64,000 bases of DNA from Erythrobacter longus (GTDB taxonomy: Bacteria; Pseudomonadota; Alphaproteobacteria; Sphingomonadales; Sphingomonadaceae): assembly GCF_000715015.1 (NCBI RefSeq), contig NZ_JMIW01000003.1, forward strand, positions 372,001 to 436,000, read 5' to 3'. A program made the position numbers and the translations under genes. Within the stretch, counting starts at the first letter, position 1, and each line of letters begins with the position of its first letter. The notes beneath the pieces were generated by a model that saw nothing but the letters and a program-made list of their open reading frames with translations, did not search any database and was not told where the DNA came from. Positions 8,911 through 17,302 of this stretch are shown here, in pieces.

Positions 8911-9019
8911 GGCTAATAAGCCCCCTTCGTGGGCCCGTGACATTACGGGCAGGTATGCTTGAAGTTGTTACGTCCAAAGTAGTTAAGATCGGGTTTCCAC
9001 CCCGCTCAATTGAGCAAAA

Positions 9020-9499
9020 TCAGGCGATTGCGGGGATTTCGCTGAGGCGGGGAATCAGGATCCAGAACGCCCCGATGGCGATTGCGACCCCATAAGGAAT
9101 GGCGAGCTTCTCTTTTTGCTGGCGCATGGCATGGACGATCGCCATCACAATGGTCAGCGCGCCGCCTGCCAGAGCCATAACCAAGAGAAGTTGCAAAAAG
9201 GCGGTAGGTTCAATCCAAAGCGCAAGAGCGGTAAGCAGCTTCACATCACCGCCGCCCATCATGCCAAAGGCGAACATGCCAGCAAACACCGCGAAGGCTG
9301 CAACCGCTACGCCCAGTTGGATCGCAACATCCGGCCACAGCGAAAGGCCGCTTGCCCACCAGAATACAGGCGCAACCGCTGCAATGCTCAGGTTCAACCA
9401 ATTGGAGATCGTGCGCGAACGGATGTCCGTAAATGCGGCATATAGGAGCGCAATTGCCAAGGCAATCAGCAGCCCGTATTGAACAGTGGTCGTTAACAT
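9020..9499 (-). CDS. cpaA: Tad prepilin peptidase CpaA (TadV-like)
   Basis: A 159-residue polytopic membrane aspartyl peptidase of the A24 family that cleaves prepilin leader peptides. The two catalytic aspartates are visible: D25 in FTDIRSRTISNWLN and D85 in GGGDVKLLTAL. The N-terminal methyltransferase domain of PilD-type enzymes is absent, as is normal for the TadV/CpaA branch. GAGGGG lies five bases before the ATG. It is the first gene of the locus as read on the minus strand; the pilin gene often found just before cpaA is not present, because the 135 bases upstream lead into a plus-strand hydrolase gene. Confidence 0.9.
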   Translation of the reverse strand: MLTTTVQYGLLIALAIALLYAAFTDIRSRTISNWLNLSIAAVAPVFWWASGLSLWPDVAIQLGVAVAAFAVFAGMFAFGMMGGGDVKLLTALALWIEPTAFLQLLLVMALAGGALTIVMAIVHAMRQQKEKLAIPYGVAIAIGAFWILIPRLSEIPAIA

Positions 9500-9634
9500 A
9501 AGTGCCCCTCGACAAGGTGATCGCTCGTAGCCTGACAAATCCGGCTCGAACGTGTGTCTTGTGAAAGGGTGCTACAGGTGAGTGCTTACTAAATAGTAAC
9601 CACGATTAAAGGCTTGGACCCTCGCGTTTTATTC

Positions 9635-10651
9635 ATGAGTAAACAAATGACACAGGTTGCTGCGCGCGGGCGCCATGCAGGTGCCCCCATAAATCGGCGG
9701 GCAATTCCTCCTGCGGCGACCGAGAGCAAATGGGCTCTTGAAGACGGACATGAGGTTCGCAGGATCGATTGGCCGGGGATCGGGATCGAAGGGAAAGCAT
9801 CGCCGCGCGGTTCAATTCTGTTTTTGCCCGGACGCGGCGATTGTTATGAAAAATACCTCGAGACGCTGGAGGAATGGCACCGCGATGGATGGCGGGTGAC
9901 CGCCTCGGATTGGCGCGGGCAAGCAGGGTCAGGGCGTTTGGGAAAAGACGCCTACACTGGCCATATCGACGACTTTTCGATCTGGACTGATGACCTTGCC
10001 TTTCTGTGGCGCACCTGGGTGAAGGAAGTTCCCGGACCCCACGTTATTGCAGGCCATTCCATGGGCGGGCATCTGATTATGCGCGCTCTGGTTGATGGCA
10101 AGCTCGACCAGGAAGTGGACGCAAAAGCCGTTTTTCTCAGTGCCCCAATGCTCGGTATGCAAGGACCGCCAGTGCCGTTTTTTCTTCAGCACTTTGCGGC
10201 AAAACTGATGACTTGGATCGGTGCGCCCACTCGCCAGGCATGGAAATGGAGCGAGAAACCGGGGGAACTTCCCAAGGATCGCATTAATCTTTTGACCCAT
10301 GACCCGGATCGATATGCCGATGAACAATTCTGGCGCGATACAAGGCCCGAATTGGTGATGGGGCCTGCAAGCTGGCGCTGGGTAGAGCGCGCCTATGCGT
10401 CGTGCCGAGCGTTGGATGCTCCGGGTGCAATGGAGCGTGTTGAGGTACCGGTCCTGATCGCGTCCACTGCCAACGACAAGCTGGTCAGCCATGACGCCAA
10501 TGTGCGCGCGGTGGAGCGACTTCCCAATGGGCGAATGTTCGAACTGGGTGCCAATGCCCACCACGAGGTTCTGCGCGAAACGGATAGCGTGCGCGCAAGC
10601 GTGATGGACGCGGTTGCGAGCTTTCTTGACGAGGTTGCGCCGCCTCAATGA
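9635..10651 (+). CDS. Alpha/beta hydrolase, monoacylglycerol-lipase/lysophospholipase-like
   Basis: A 338-residue serine hydrolase of the Hydrolase_4 type. The nucleophile elbow is GHSMGGH with Ser142; the acid and base are likely the Asp of STANDKLVS and the His of NAHHEVLRE, in the usual order. 'FLPGRGDCYEKYLETLEEW' and 'SDWRGQAGSGR' resemble lysophospholipase L2/monoacylglycerol lipases. No signal peptide is visible, so it is probably cytoplasmic or membrane-associated. The substrate is likely a lipid ester, but this is family inference. The ATG at 9635 is preferred; a TTG at 9614 and an ATG at 9647 are alternatives. Its stop overlaps the start of the next gene by four bases, pointing to coupled translation. 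Confidence 0.85.
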   Translation: MSKQMTQVAARGRHAGAPINRRAIPPAATESKWALEDGHEVRRIDWPGIGIEGKASPRGSILFLPGRGDCYEKYLETLEEWHRDGWRVTASDWRGQAGSGRLGKDAYTGHIDDFSIWTDDLAFLWRTWVKEVPGPHVIAGHSMGGHLIMRALVDGKLDQEVDAKAVFLSAPMLGMQGPPVPFFLQHFAAKLMTWIGAPTRQAWKWSEKPGELPKDRINLLTHDPDRYADEQFWRDTRPELVMGPASWRWVERAYASCRALDAPGAMERVEVPVLIASTANDKLVSHDANVRAVERLPNGRMFELGANAHHEVLRETDSVRASVMDAVASFLDEVAPPQ

Positions 10652-11772
10652 CCGCACCGTTATACGATTTTGCGGTGATCGGCGCAGGGATGGCAGGGGC
10701 CAGCCTTGCCGCTGAACTGAGCCCCTATGCAAAGGTGCTCGTCCTGGAGGCTGAAGAAGCGCCGGGCTACCATTCCACCGGGCGTTCAGCTGCGTTCTGG
10801 GAAGAATGCTATGGCGGGCCGGGCGTGGTCCCGCTTACGCTTGCCTCGGGGCGTTACCTGCGGGACAACGGATTTCTGCGCCAGCGCGGCGCGCTTTACA
10901 TCGGCCGCAGCGAAGACCGCTCAAAGCTTGACGAGTTTGAGCAAAGCTTCGCTGGCAGCGGTGTCACGATTGAGCGGATCAGCGGGGCGAGCGTGCGCAA
11001 GCGTGCCCCTTTCCTTCGGGAGGATTGGAGCGATGCAATCTATGAAGAGGCATGCGCTGACATTGATGTTGGAGCTTTGCACCAACACTATTTGAAGGCC
11101 CTGAGATCAGCGGGAACCCGTTTAGAGTGCCGTGCCATTGTCGCTCAATTGAGCAGCGAAGACGGCGGCTGGCGGATCAGCACCAGGGATGGTGAGACGT
11201 ACCGCGCGGCCAAAGTCATCAATGCAAGCGGTGCCTGGGCCGATACCGTGGCGCAATTGGCGGGCGCGCGTCCGATTGGCATTACCCCGTACCGCCGCAC
11301 GGTCGCACAATTGCGGGTCGAACCCGGCGCGCCCGACGATATGCCGCTTGTCCTCGACATATCGGGGCAGTTTTATTTCAAATCGGACAATGGCCGTCTG
11401 TGGCTAAGCCCGCATGACGAAACGCCAAGCGTACCTTGCGATGCGGCACCTGAAGAGATCGATGTTGCCCGTGCAATCGACGCCTTCGAGCGCGCCACCC
11501 AGTGGCGTATCAAAGCGGTAGAGCGGCGCTGGGCCGGCCTCCGAAGCTTTGCCCCGGATCGCTTGCCAATCTATGGCCCTGATCCTGACTGCGCGAACTT
11601 TCTATGGTTCGCAGGTCAAGGCGGCTTTGGCATTCAGACGGCTCCTGCGGCTGCGAAATTGGGAGCGCAAATCATGCTCGGGCTTGAACGCGATGATCTC
11701 ACCCGAATGATCGATGCACAAGTTTACAATCCTTCGCGTTTTTGCCGCGAGAAAGCGGCCTGTGCGCTCTAG
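10648..11772 (+). CDS. FAD-dependent oxidoreductase (DAO family)
   Basis: A 374-residue flavoprotein of the glycine/D-amino-acid oxidase family. The Rossmann motif is VIGAGMAGASLA (G12, G14, G17), followed by LVLEAEEAPGYHSTGRSAAF, where 'STGRSA' matches the FAD-contacting segment. 'NASGAWADTVAQLAG' and the C-terminal 'WFAGQGGFGIQTAPAAAKLGA' complete the family pattern. Members oxidise amino acids or amines to imines, often passing electrons to the quinone pool (DadA-like) or oxygen. The start overlaps the hydrolase stop as ATGA. The substrate cannot be assigned. No transmembrane segment is visible. Confidence 0.85.
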   Translation: MTAPLYDFAVIGAGMAGASLAAELSPYAKVLVLEAEEAPGYHSTGRSAAFWEECYGGPGVVPLTLASGRYLRDNGFLRQRGALYIGRSEDRSKLDEFEQSFAGSGVTIERISGASVRKRAPFLREDWSDAIYEEACADIDVGALHQHYLKALRSAGTRLECRAIVAQLSSEDGGWRISTRDGETYRAAKVINASGAWADTVAQLAGARPIGITPYRRTVAQLRVEPGAPDDMPLVLDISGQFYFKSDNGRLWLSPHDETPSVPCDAAPEEIDVARAIDAFERATQWRIKAVERRWAGLRSFAPDRLPIYGPDPDCANFLWFAGQGGFGIQTAPAAAKLGAQIMLGLERDDLTRMIDAQVYNPSRFCREKAACAL

Positions 11773-11837
11773 CCAGACCGTTTCTGATCTGTATGGTGCG
11801 GTCCGGCCCAAATCTATTTGAGAGGGAAACCAAGAAG

Positions 11838-12014
11838 ATGGCTCACAAGTTTGAAATTTACAAAGACAAAGCAGGCGAGTTCCGCGTACGCTTTAGCTAT
11901 AACAGCGAAGTGATGTTCTCGACCCAAGGGTATTCGAGCAAGTCTTCGGCGCAAAATGCGATCGACTCGATCAAGAAAAACGGTCCGGATGCTCCGACCG
12001 AAGACAACACCTAA
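11838..12014 (+). CDS. YegP family (DUF1508) small protein
   Basis: A 58-residue single-repeat DUF1508 protein. It starts KFEIYKDKAGEFRVRF and has 'GYSSKSSAQNAIDSIKKN', the standard YegP repeat made of a small sheet and one helix. Its function is not established. The ATG at 11838 gives the classical N-terminus; AGAGGGA lies 11 bases upstream. It follows the flavoprotein gene by 65 bases and is followed by an intrinsic terminator. Confidence 0.85.
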   Translation: MAHKFEIYKDKAGEFRVRFSYNSEVMFSTQGYSSKSSAQNAIDSIKKNGPDAPTEDNT

Positions 12015-12040
12015 AGGTTCGTCTTTAGCGAGTTCGTAAG

Positions 12041-12076
12041 CGGGCGTGCCGATGTCGGTGCGCCCGTTTGCTTTCT
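12041..12076 (+). terminator. Intrinsic terminator after the YegP gene
   Basis: CGGGCG (12041-12046) pairs with CGCCCG (12061-12066), with an inner CCG/CGG stem around ATGT. TTTGCTTTC follows. Confidence 0.7.
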
Positions 12077-12088
12077 AGGGTCAGGATC

Positions 12089-12550
12089 TTAGAGGTTCTC
12101 GGCCGCCGCGATCCGGTCCGCTGCATCGCTTGCAAGCTGGTCCACGCGATCATTTTCCGGGTGGCCGGAATGACCTTTTACCCAGTGCCACGACACCTCG
12201 TGACGGGCACTTGCATCAATGATGTCATGCCAAAGGTCAGCGTTGCGAACGGGCTTTTTGCTGGCATTGATCCAGCCGCGTTTTTTCCAGCCGTGGACCC
12301 ATTTCGTAATCCCGTCGATCACATATTTGCTGTCTGAATGCAGGGCGACATCGCACGGCTCGATGAGCGCATTGAGCCCCTTGATGACCGCCATCATCTC
12401 CATCCGGTTGTTGGTGGTGTCCAGTTCACCGCCTGACAGCTCTTTTTCGTGCGGACCCATGCGCAGCAACGCTCCCCAGCCACCCGGACCCGGATTGCCT
12501 TTGCAAGCCCCATCGGTGAAAATTTCAACGTGTTTGCGCGGTTTTACCAT
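12089..12550 (-). CDS. rnhA: Ribonuclease HI
   Basis: A 153-residue RNase HI that removes RNA from RNA:DNA hybrids (R-loops, Okazaki primers). The N-terminal motif [18 protein letters not shown] contains the first catalytic Asp; the Glu is in [11 protein letters not shown], the second Asp in LHSDSKYV, and the fourth acidic residue in ENDRVDQLA. The active-site set is complete and the length normal. The ATG at 12550 gives [11 protein letters not shown], which fits the family; an in-frame ATG at 12562 would add four residues. The gene follows thrB on the minus strand by about 30 bases, an association common in sphingomonads. Confidence 0.93.
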   Translation of the reverse strand: MVKPRKHVEIFTDGACKGNPGPGGWGALLRMGPHEKELSGGELDTTNNRMEMMAVIKGLNALIEPCDVALHSDSKYVIDGITKWVHGWKKRGWINASKKPVRNADLWHDIIDASARHEVSWHWVKGHSGHPENDRVDQLASDAADRIAAAENL

Positions 12551-12580
12551 GATTAGGGCCATGTGCCTTAGCCAGCAGCT

Positions 12581-13549
12581 TTAAGCAAATATATCAGCGC
12601 CATGTTCGTTGTAGAAGTGCCAGCGTGAGACAAACTGCATCGGGTCCTTGCGTGTGACCAGCGCATCATCGGGCGTGTCGAGCCAGTCTTCGGCCCGGCT
12701 CGCGATGAACCGGATGGTGGCCCCCTTAGCGATTTGTGGCAAAGCGTTTTTCTCTTGGCGGTCAAGCTGGCGAACACTCTGATAACCGGCCAGCAAAGCT
12801 TCCCCCAAGCCATGCAAATAGGCGCCGTCTTGGTCGAAACACCACGCTGCGTGAGTGACCGCCAGATCCAGCGCCATTGGCCCTGAACATGCAAAGTAGA
12901 AGTCGATGAGCCCTGTAACTTTGTCGCCCAGCATGAGCACATTGTCCGGGAAAAGATCAGCATGGATTTGCGCCTGGGGCAGGGCGGACAGGTCCAATTC
13001 AGCAGCTGCGCGCGCTGGGGCCAGGATTTGCGGCAAATCAGGGTCAATTGATGCCAGCGCGTTGGAACCACACCCCTCAAGACACGCCAGATTCTGGCCA
13101 AAACCCATCGTGTTTTCGCGCGATAGACCAAAATCCTGGCTCGCCGCGTGAACTTTCGCGAGCGTTTCGCCCACAGCATATGCTTGCCCAGCTTCTGGCT
13201 GTGACGGGGAAACACCGGGCAAAAACTCAATCAGAGCAACCGCTTTGCCATCCAGCATCCGAAATGCTGCGCCTTGCCTGTCGTGAATGGTGCGCGGGAC
13301 CGGGCAATTCCTCGCTGACAGATGATCCAGAAGCCCAAGGAAATAGGGCAGGTCCTCAAGCTCGATCCGGCGTTCGTACATTGTAAGGATAAAGCGCGCG
13401 CCTTGGGAGTCTTCTCCCGCGGTTTCAATCAGCCAGTTGGAATTGGAAACACCTTCAGCAATTCCCTTTGCCGATACAAGCGGCCCAACCGGGTAATGCG
13501 CGATAAGTTCAGCGAGCTCTTCTGCGCCAAGGTGAGTGTAAACCGCCAT
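12581..13549 (-). CDS. thrB: Homoserine kinase
   Basis: A 322-residue homoserine kinase of the aminoglycoside-phosphotransferase fold (ThrB type of alpha- and betaproteobacteria), phosphorylating homoserine for threonine synthesis. The N-terminus MAVYTHLGAEELAELIAHYP is diagnostic of this subfamily. 'GVSNSNWLIET' forms the nucleotide loop. The catalytic loop is QIHADLFPDNVLM (HxDxxxxN), and 'TGLIDFYFACSGPMALDLA' carries the metal-binding Asp. All key residues are present. It is followed by rnhA and preceded by ispH on the same strand, with short gaps, so the three may be co-transcribed. Confidence 0.93.
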   Translation of the reverse strand: MAVYTHLGAEELAELIAHYPVGPLVSAKGIAEGVSNSNWLIETAGEDSQGARFILTMYERRIELEDLPYFLGLLDHLSARNCPVPRTIHDRQGAAFRMLDGKAVALIEFLPGVSPSQPEAGQAYAVGETLAKVHAASQDFGLSRENTMGFGQNLACLEGCGSNALASIDPDLPQILAPARAAAELDLSALPQAQIHADLFPDNVLMLGDKVTGLIDFYFACSGPMALDLAVTHAAWCFDQDGAYLHGLGEALLAGYQSVRQLDRQEKNALPQIAKGATIRFIASRAEDWLDTPDDALVTRKDPMQFVSRWHFYNEHGADIFA

Positions 13550-13568
13550 TGGAAGGCTTTTCCAGCGT

Positions 13569-14555
13569 CTACTCGGTCAATTGGCGAGGCAGTTTGAAGA
13601 CCATTTTCTCTTCGGTGTGCTTGATTTCGCGCTCATTGATGGGGCGTATTCTTGCAAGCGCTTCTACAACCTCGCGCACAAGGATTTCAGGCGCGGATGC
13701 GCCAGCGGTCAGACCTATCGTTTCGATGCCATCAAGCCATGCAGGGTCAATCTCATCAGCGCGCTGAATGAGTTTGCCCGGTGTGCCCAGCCGTTCTGCG
13801 ACCTCGACAAGGCGCAGCGAATTGGACGAGTTGGGCGCACCAACGACCAGCACCAGATCGCAGTCATGGGCGAGCTCTTTGACCGCAGCCTGACGATTTG
13901 ACGTCGCATAGCAGATATCTTCGGCCTTTGGCCCTCTGATGTTGGGATAACGCCATATCAGCGCATCAATCACTTCGCGCGTGTCGTCCACCGAAAGTGT
14001 GGTTTGCGTGAGGTATGCAAGCGGCTCATCGCTCTCAAAGGGAAGCTTATCAACGTCTTCGATATTCTCGACCAGCGTCATTTGACCCGGCGCAACCTGA
14101 CCCATTGTGCCAATGACTTCTGGGTGACCTTCATGGCCAACAAAGATGATGTGCCGCCCTTTTTCAAGCTGGCGCTCGGCCTGACGGTGAACTTTTGACA
14201 CCAGCGGGCAGGTTGCATCGACATAGATCATGTTGCGACGCTCTGCCTCGGCAGGTACCGATTTGGGTACACCGTGCGCGCTGAATACAACAGGGGCATC
14301 GGTTGGCACTTCGTTCAATTCTTTGACGAAAATCGCGCCTTTGGACTTCAACCCTTCGACGACATATTTGTTGTGGACGATTTCATGCCGCACATAAACG
14401 GGCGCGCCGTACCGTTCGAGTGCCTTTTCAACGATTTCAATCGCGCGGTCGACGCCTGCGCAAAAGCCGCGCGGTGCAGCGATCAAGAGGTTGAGCGGTT
14501 CAGCCGACAATGGTGCTGCATCGGCTCCGGTGTCACGGGTTATAGGCGCGTTCAT
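13569..14555 (-). CDS. ispH: 4-hydroxy-3-methylbut-2-enyl diphosphate reductase
   Basis: A 328-residue IspH (LytB), the last enzyme of the MEP isoprenoid pathway, converting HMBPP to IPP and DMAPP with a 4Fe-4S cluster. The three cluster cysteines are in APRGFCAGVDRAI, YVDATCPLVSKVH and EDICYATSNRQ. 'FSAHGVPKSV' and the 'GAPNSSNSLRLVE' substrate loop are intact. AGAGGGA precedes the ATG at 14555; the 16-residue N-terminal extension before the conserved core is normal for sphingomonads. It lies upstream of thrB and rnhA, with 19 bases to thrB. Confidence 0.95.
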   Translation of the reverse strand: MNAPITRDTGADAAPLSAEPLNLLIAAPRGFCAGVDRAIEIVEKALERYGAPVYVRHEIVHNKYVVEGLKSKGAIFVKELNEVPTDAPVVFSAHGVPKSVPAEAERRNMIYVDATCPLVSKVHRQAERQLEKGRHIIFVGHEGHPEVIGTMGQVAPGQMTLVENIEDVDKLPFESDEPLAYLTQTTLSVDDTREVIDALIWRYPNIRGPKAEDICYATSNRQAAVKELAHDCDLVLVVGAPNSSNSLRLVEVAERLGTPGKLIQRADEIDPAWLDGIETIGLTAGASAPEILVREVVEALARIRPINEREIKHTEEKMVFKLPRQLTE

Positions 14556-14664
14556 ATAAGTCCCTCTAGCGCTTTGCTGCACGGCTCGCTAGGGGCTAAA
14601 GAGGCTTTGGACAATTTGCGCATCGCCCGCGCAATTTATGAATTTCGAGGGATCACTGGTTACC

Positions 14665-15315
14665 ATGTTGCATCGCAAATCCGCTATTACCGCTCTTGTT
14701 GGAGCCGCTGCGCTTGCTGGCTGTGCTGGCGAGGGTGATCTTGTGATCGATCAGGGCGTTGGCATCACCGCTGTGCTGTCGTCGTGTCCATCTGTTGGCA
14801 TTCCTGATTTCACAGGCGATGTGACCACGTTTCGAGCAAGCGGTGATCAAACCGCGAGCAACCTGGATGTGAGCGCAGCGATGACCAATCTGCGGTCAAC
14901 CTGCAACGACACCGGCGACAAAGTCTATTCCGAGGCAACATTTGACGTGCTTGCGCGGCGGACGGATACACGCGGCGCACGCACAGTGACGCTGCCATAT
15001 TTTGTGACTGTCCTTCAAGGAAGCAGCGCGGTTGTGACCAAACGCGTGGGCGAAGTCACTGTGACATTTGCCGACGGCCAGGACCGGGCGCAGGTAAGCG
15101 GTAAGGCGGGTTCTTTCATCGACCGTTCTGCCGCCACTCTTCCAGAAGACATTCGTGAGCGTATCACGCGCAAGCGACGAGCAGGCGATGTCGATGCAGC
15201 GCTTGATCCGCTGTCTGACCCCGAAGTGAAAGCGGCCATTCAGCGTACCCGGTTTGAGATGCTGGTAGGCTTCCAACTGACCGAATCGCAACTGGCGTAC
15301 AACGCAACGCGTTAA
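14665..15315 (+). CDS. Hypothetical lipoprotein
   Basis: A 216-residue predicted lipoprotein: an N-terminal signal peptide followed by the lipobox ALAGC, then a secreted domain with DLVIDQGVGITAVLSSCPSV and alternating beta-type sequence. I do not recognise a characterised domain; the protein has the look of a conserved sphingomonad lipoprotein. An internal segment, 'DRSAATLPEDIRERITRKRR', is a charged helix. The ATG at 14665 is chosen because it starts a normal signal peptide; an earlier in-frame ATG at 14638 would bury it. It is divergent from ispH and stands alone before argS. Confidence 0.75.
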   Translation: MLHRKSAITALVGAAALAGCAGEGDLVIDQGVGITAVLSSCPSVGIPDFTGDVTTFRASGDQTASNLDVSAAMTNLRSTCNDTGDKVYSEATFDVLARRTDTRGARTVTLPYFVTVLQGSSAVVTKRVGEVTVTFADGQDRAQVSGKAGSFIDRSAATLPEDIRERITRKRRAGDVDAALDPLSDPEVKAAIQRTRFEMLVGFQLTESQLAYNATR

Positions 15316-15322
15316 GGTTTGT

Positions 15323-15342
15323 GTTCGCCCATCCGGGCGAAC
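15323..15342. other. Stem-loop after the lipoprotein gene
   Basis: GTTCGCCC (15323-15330) and GGGCGAAC (15335-15342) form a perfect 8-bp stem with an ATCC loop, seven bases after the stop codon. No T tract follows, so it may protect the mRNA end rather than terminate. Confidence 0.5.
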
Positions 15343-15362
15343 TCCTCGGTGCTATCCCTTTC

Positions 15363-15381
15363 CCCTGAAACAAGTTCAGGG
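15363..15381. repeat. Sphingomonad-type intergenic palindrome
   Basis: CCCTGAA (15363-15369) and TTCAGGG (15375-15381) surround ACAAG. Short palindromes of the form CCTGAA(N)TTCAGG recur between genes in many Sphingomonadales genomes. Recognition is from memory of such genomes; copy number in this genome was not counted. Confidence 0.5.
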
Positions 15382-15507
15382 TGCGGGGGCACCTGTGGGC
15401 GGCCGGTCGGCCTTGCGACGCATGGTGCGTCGTTTTGGCGCTCTGGTCTTAGGCCGGTGCCCTTTCCCTTTTCCCTTTCTCCCCTTTGCGCTAACGGCGC
15501 ATGCGAG

Positions 15508-17259
15508 ATGACAGATATGCAAACTCTTTACACAGCCTTTGGCGGCACAATTGAAACTGCGCTTAAGGCGCTTGTGACGGACGGCGTTCTGCCCGAAGAC
15601 GCCTCGTTCAAGAATGTGACGCTAGAACCCCCGCGCGACCCTTCGCACGGCGATCTGGCGACCAACGCAGCGATGGTTCTGGCAAAGCCTGCCAAGACCA
15701 ATCCGCGCGCGCTGGCTGAGGCTCTTGTGACCAAGCTAGAGGCAGCTCCAGGCATTGCCAGCGCCGCAATCGCGGGGCCCGGCTTTATCAACCTCACGCT
15801 CGACCCGCAGGTCTGGCTCGATGAACTGGCAGCGATTACTGCTCTTGCCGATGACTATGGCCGTTCCACCATGGGCAAGGGCACGCGCGTCAATGTCGAA
15901 TACGTAAGCGCCAATCCGACCGGTCCCATGCACATGGGCCATTGCCGCGGAGCAGTTGTCGGTGATGCGTTATCGAGCTTGCTTGAGCTTGCCGGACACA
16001 AGGTCACGCGCGAATATTACATCAACGATGCGGGCGGTCAGGTCGACACGCTCGCCCGGTCTGCGCACCTTCGTTACCGCGAGGCATTGGGCGAAGACAT
16101 CGGCGAAATTCCCGAAGGATATTACCCCGGCGATTACCTGAAGCCGATTGGCGAATATCTGGCGCAGGAATTGGGCGACAAGCACAAGGACACCCCCGAA
16201 GCCGAGTGGCTGCCTTACTTCCGCGCCGAAGCGGTTGAGAAGATGATGGATCTGATCAAGGCCGACCTCGCCCTGCTTGGCATCCATCACGATGTCTTTG
16301 CATCCGAAGCCGCATTGCACGCCGCCGGAAAACCCGATGAGGCGGAAAAATGGCTGCGTGAACAAGACCTTGTCTATGATGGCGTGCTCGAAGCGCCGAA
16401 GGGCAAGGCACCGCCAGAAGATTGGGAGCCGGTCGAGCTGCCCCTCTTTCGCTCGACCAAATTTGGCGATGACCAGGACCGCCCGATCAAGAAATCGGAC
16501 GGGAAATGGACCTATTTTGGCGCAGACCTCGCCTATCACATGCAGAAGGCGGAAAGCGCCGATGAGCTGATCGATATCTGGGGCGCGGACCATGCGGGCA
16601 CCGTCAAACGGATCAAAGCCGCTGTCGCTGCTCTTTCCGAAGGGAAGGGCAAACCAACACCGTTCGACGTGAAGCTGGTCCAGATGGTTCAGTTGATGCG
16701 CGGCGGTGAACCTGTCAAAATGTCCAAGCGTTCCGGTAACTTCATCACGATTGCTGACATGATCGAAGAGGTCGGCCGCGATGTTGTGCGCTTCACCATG
16801 CTGACCCGCAAACCCGAAGCGCAGATGGAATTCGACTTTGCCAAAGTGGTAGAGGCGTCAAAGGACAACCCTGTCTGGTACGTCCAATATGCCCACGCAC
16901 GGATTCAATCGACTCTGCGCAAGGCATTGGAAGATGAGGGCTTTTCGCCTTCCTCTGACGCCATTGCCGATCTGGGTGATGAGGAACACGCGCTCATCAA
17001 ACGCGCCGCGCAATTCCCGCGCGAGGTGGAAGCCGCCGCCAAAGCGCGTGAACCGCACCGCATTGCCTTTTACCTCTACGACTTGGCAACCGACCTTAAT
17101 GCCTTCTATTCTTTGGGTAACACTGACACGCAAAAACGCTTCATTGTGAAACAGGATGCGCGTTTGTCACAATCGCGGCTTTTCCTGGCCGCAGCAATCG
17201 GGCAAGTTCTGCGCAATGGCCTGCGCGTTCTTGGCGTGGAGGCAGTTGACAGAATGTAG
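15508..17259 (+). CDS. argS: Arginyl-tRNA synthetase
   Basis: A 583-residue class I synthetase charging tRNA-Arg. The HIGH-type signature is seen in VEYVSANPTGPMHMGHCRG, where HMGH takes the place of HIGH. The KMSKS-type site is VKMSKRSGNF. An N-terminal Add-1 tRNA-binding domain covers about 1-110, and a C-terminal anticodon-binding helix bundle (DALR) covers about 460-583. The length is normal. The ATG at 15508 (MTDMQTLYTAF) is chosen; the open frame extends upstream to 15319 through low-quality intergenic sequence that includes a repeat palindrome. The SPOR gene follows 43 bases later. Confidence 0.95.
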   Translation: MTDMQTLYTAFGGTIETALKALVTDGVLPEDASFKNVTLEPPRDPSHGDLATNAAMVLAKPAKTNPRALAEALVTKLEAAPGIASAAIAGPGFINLTLDPQVWLDELAAITALADDYGRSTMGKGTRVNVEYVSANPTGPMHMGHCRGAVVGDALSSLLELAGHKVTREYYINDAGGQVDTLARSAHLRYREALGEDIGEIPEGYYPGDYLKPIGEYLAQELGDKHKDTPEAEWLPYFRAEAVEKMMDLIKADLALLGIHHDVFASEAALHAAGKPDEAEKWLREQDLVYDGVLEAPKGKAPPEDWEPVELPLFRSTKFGDDQDRPIKKSDGKWTYFGADLAYHMQKAESADELIDIWGADHAGTVKRIKAAVAALSEGKGKPTPFDVKLVQMVQLMRGGEPVKMSKRSGNFITIADMIEEVGRDVVRFTMLTRKPEAQMEFDFAKVVEASKDNPVWYVQYAHARIQSTLRKALEDEGFSPSSDAIADLGDEEHALIKRAAQFPREVEAAAKAREPHRIAFYLYDLATDLNAFYSLGNTDTQKRFIVKQDARLSQSRLFLAAAIGQVLRNGLRVLGVEAVDRM

Positions 17260-17302
17260 TGGGTCAGGCGGTTACACGTCTGAATTCCAGGGGAACAAAG
17301 CC

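Noticed and set aside
15319..15507. N-terminal extension of argS
   Set aside because: The open frame continues upstream, but it covers an intergenic palindrome and gives non-family sequence; the ATG at 15508 matches ArgS.
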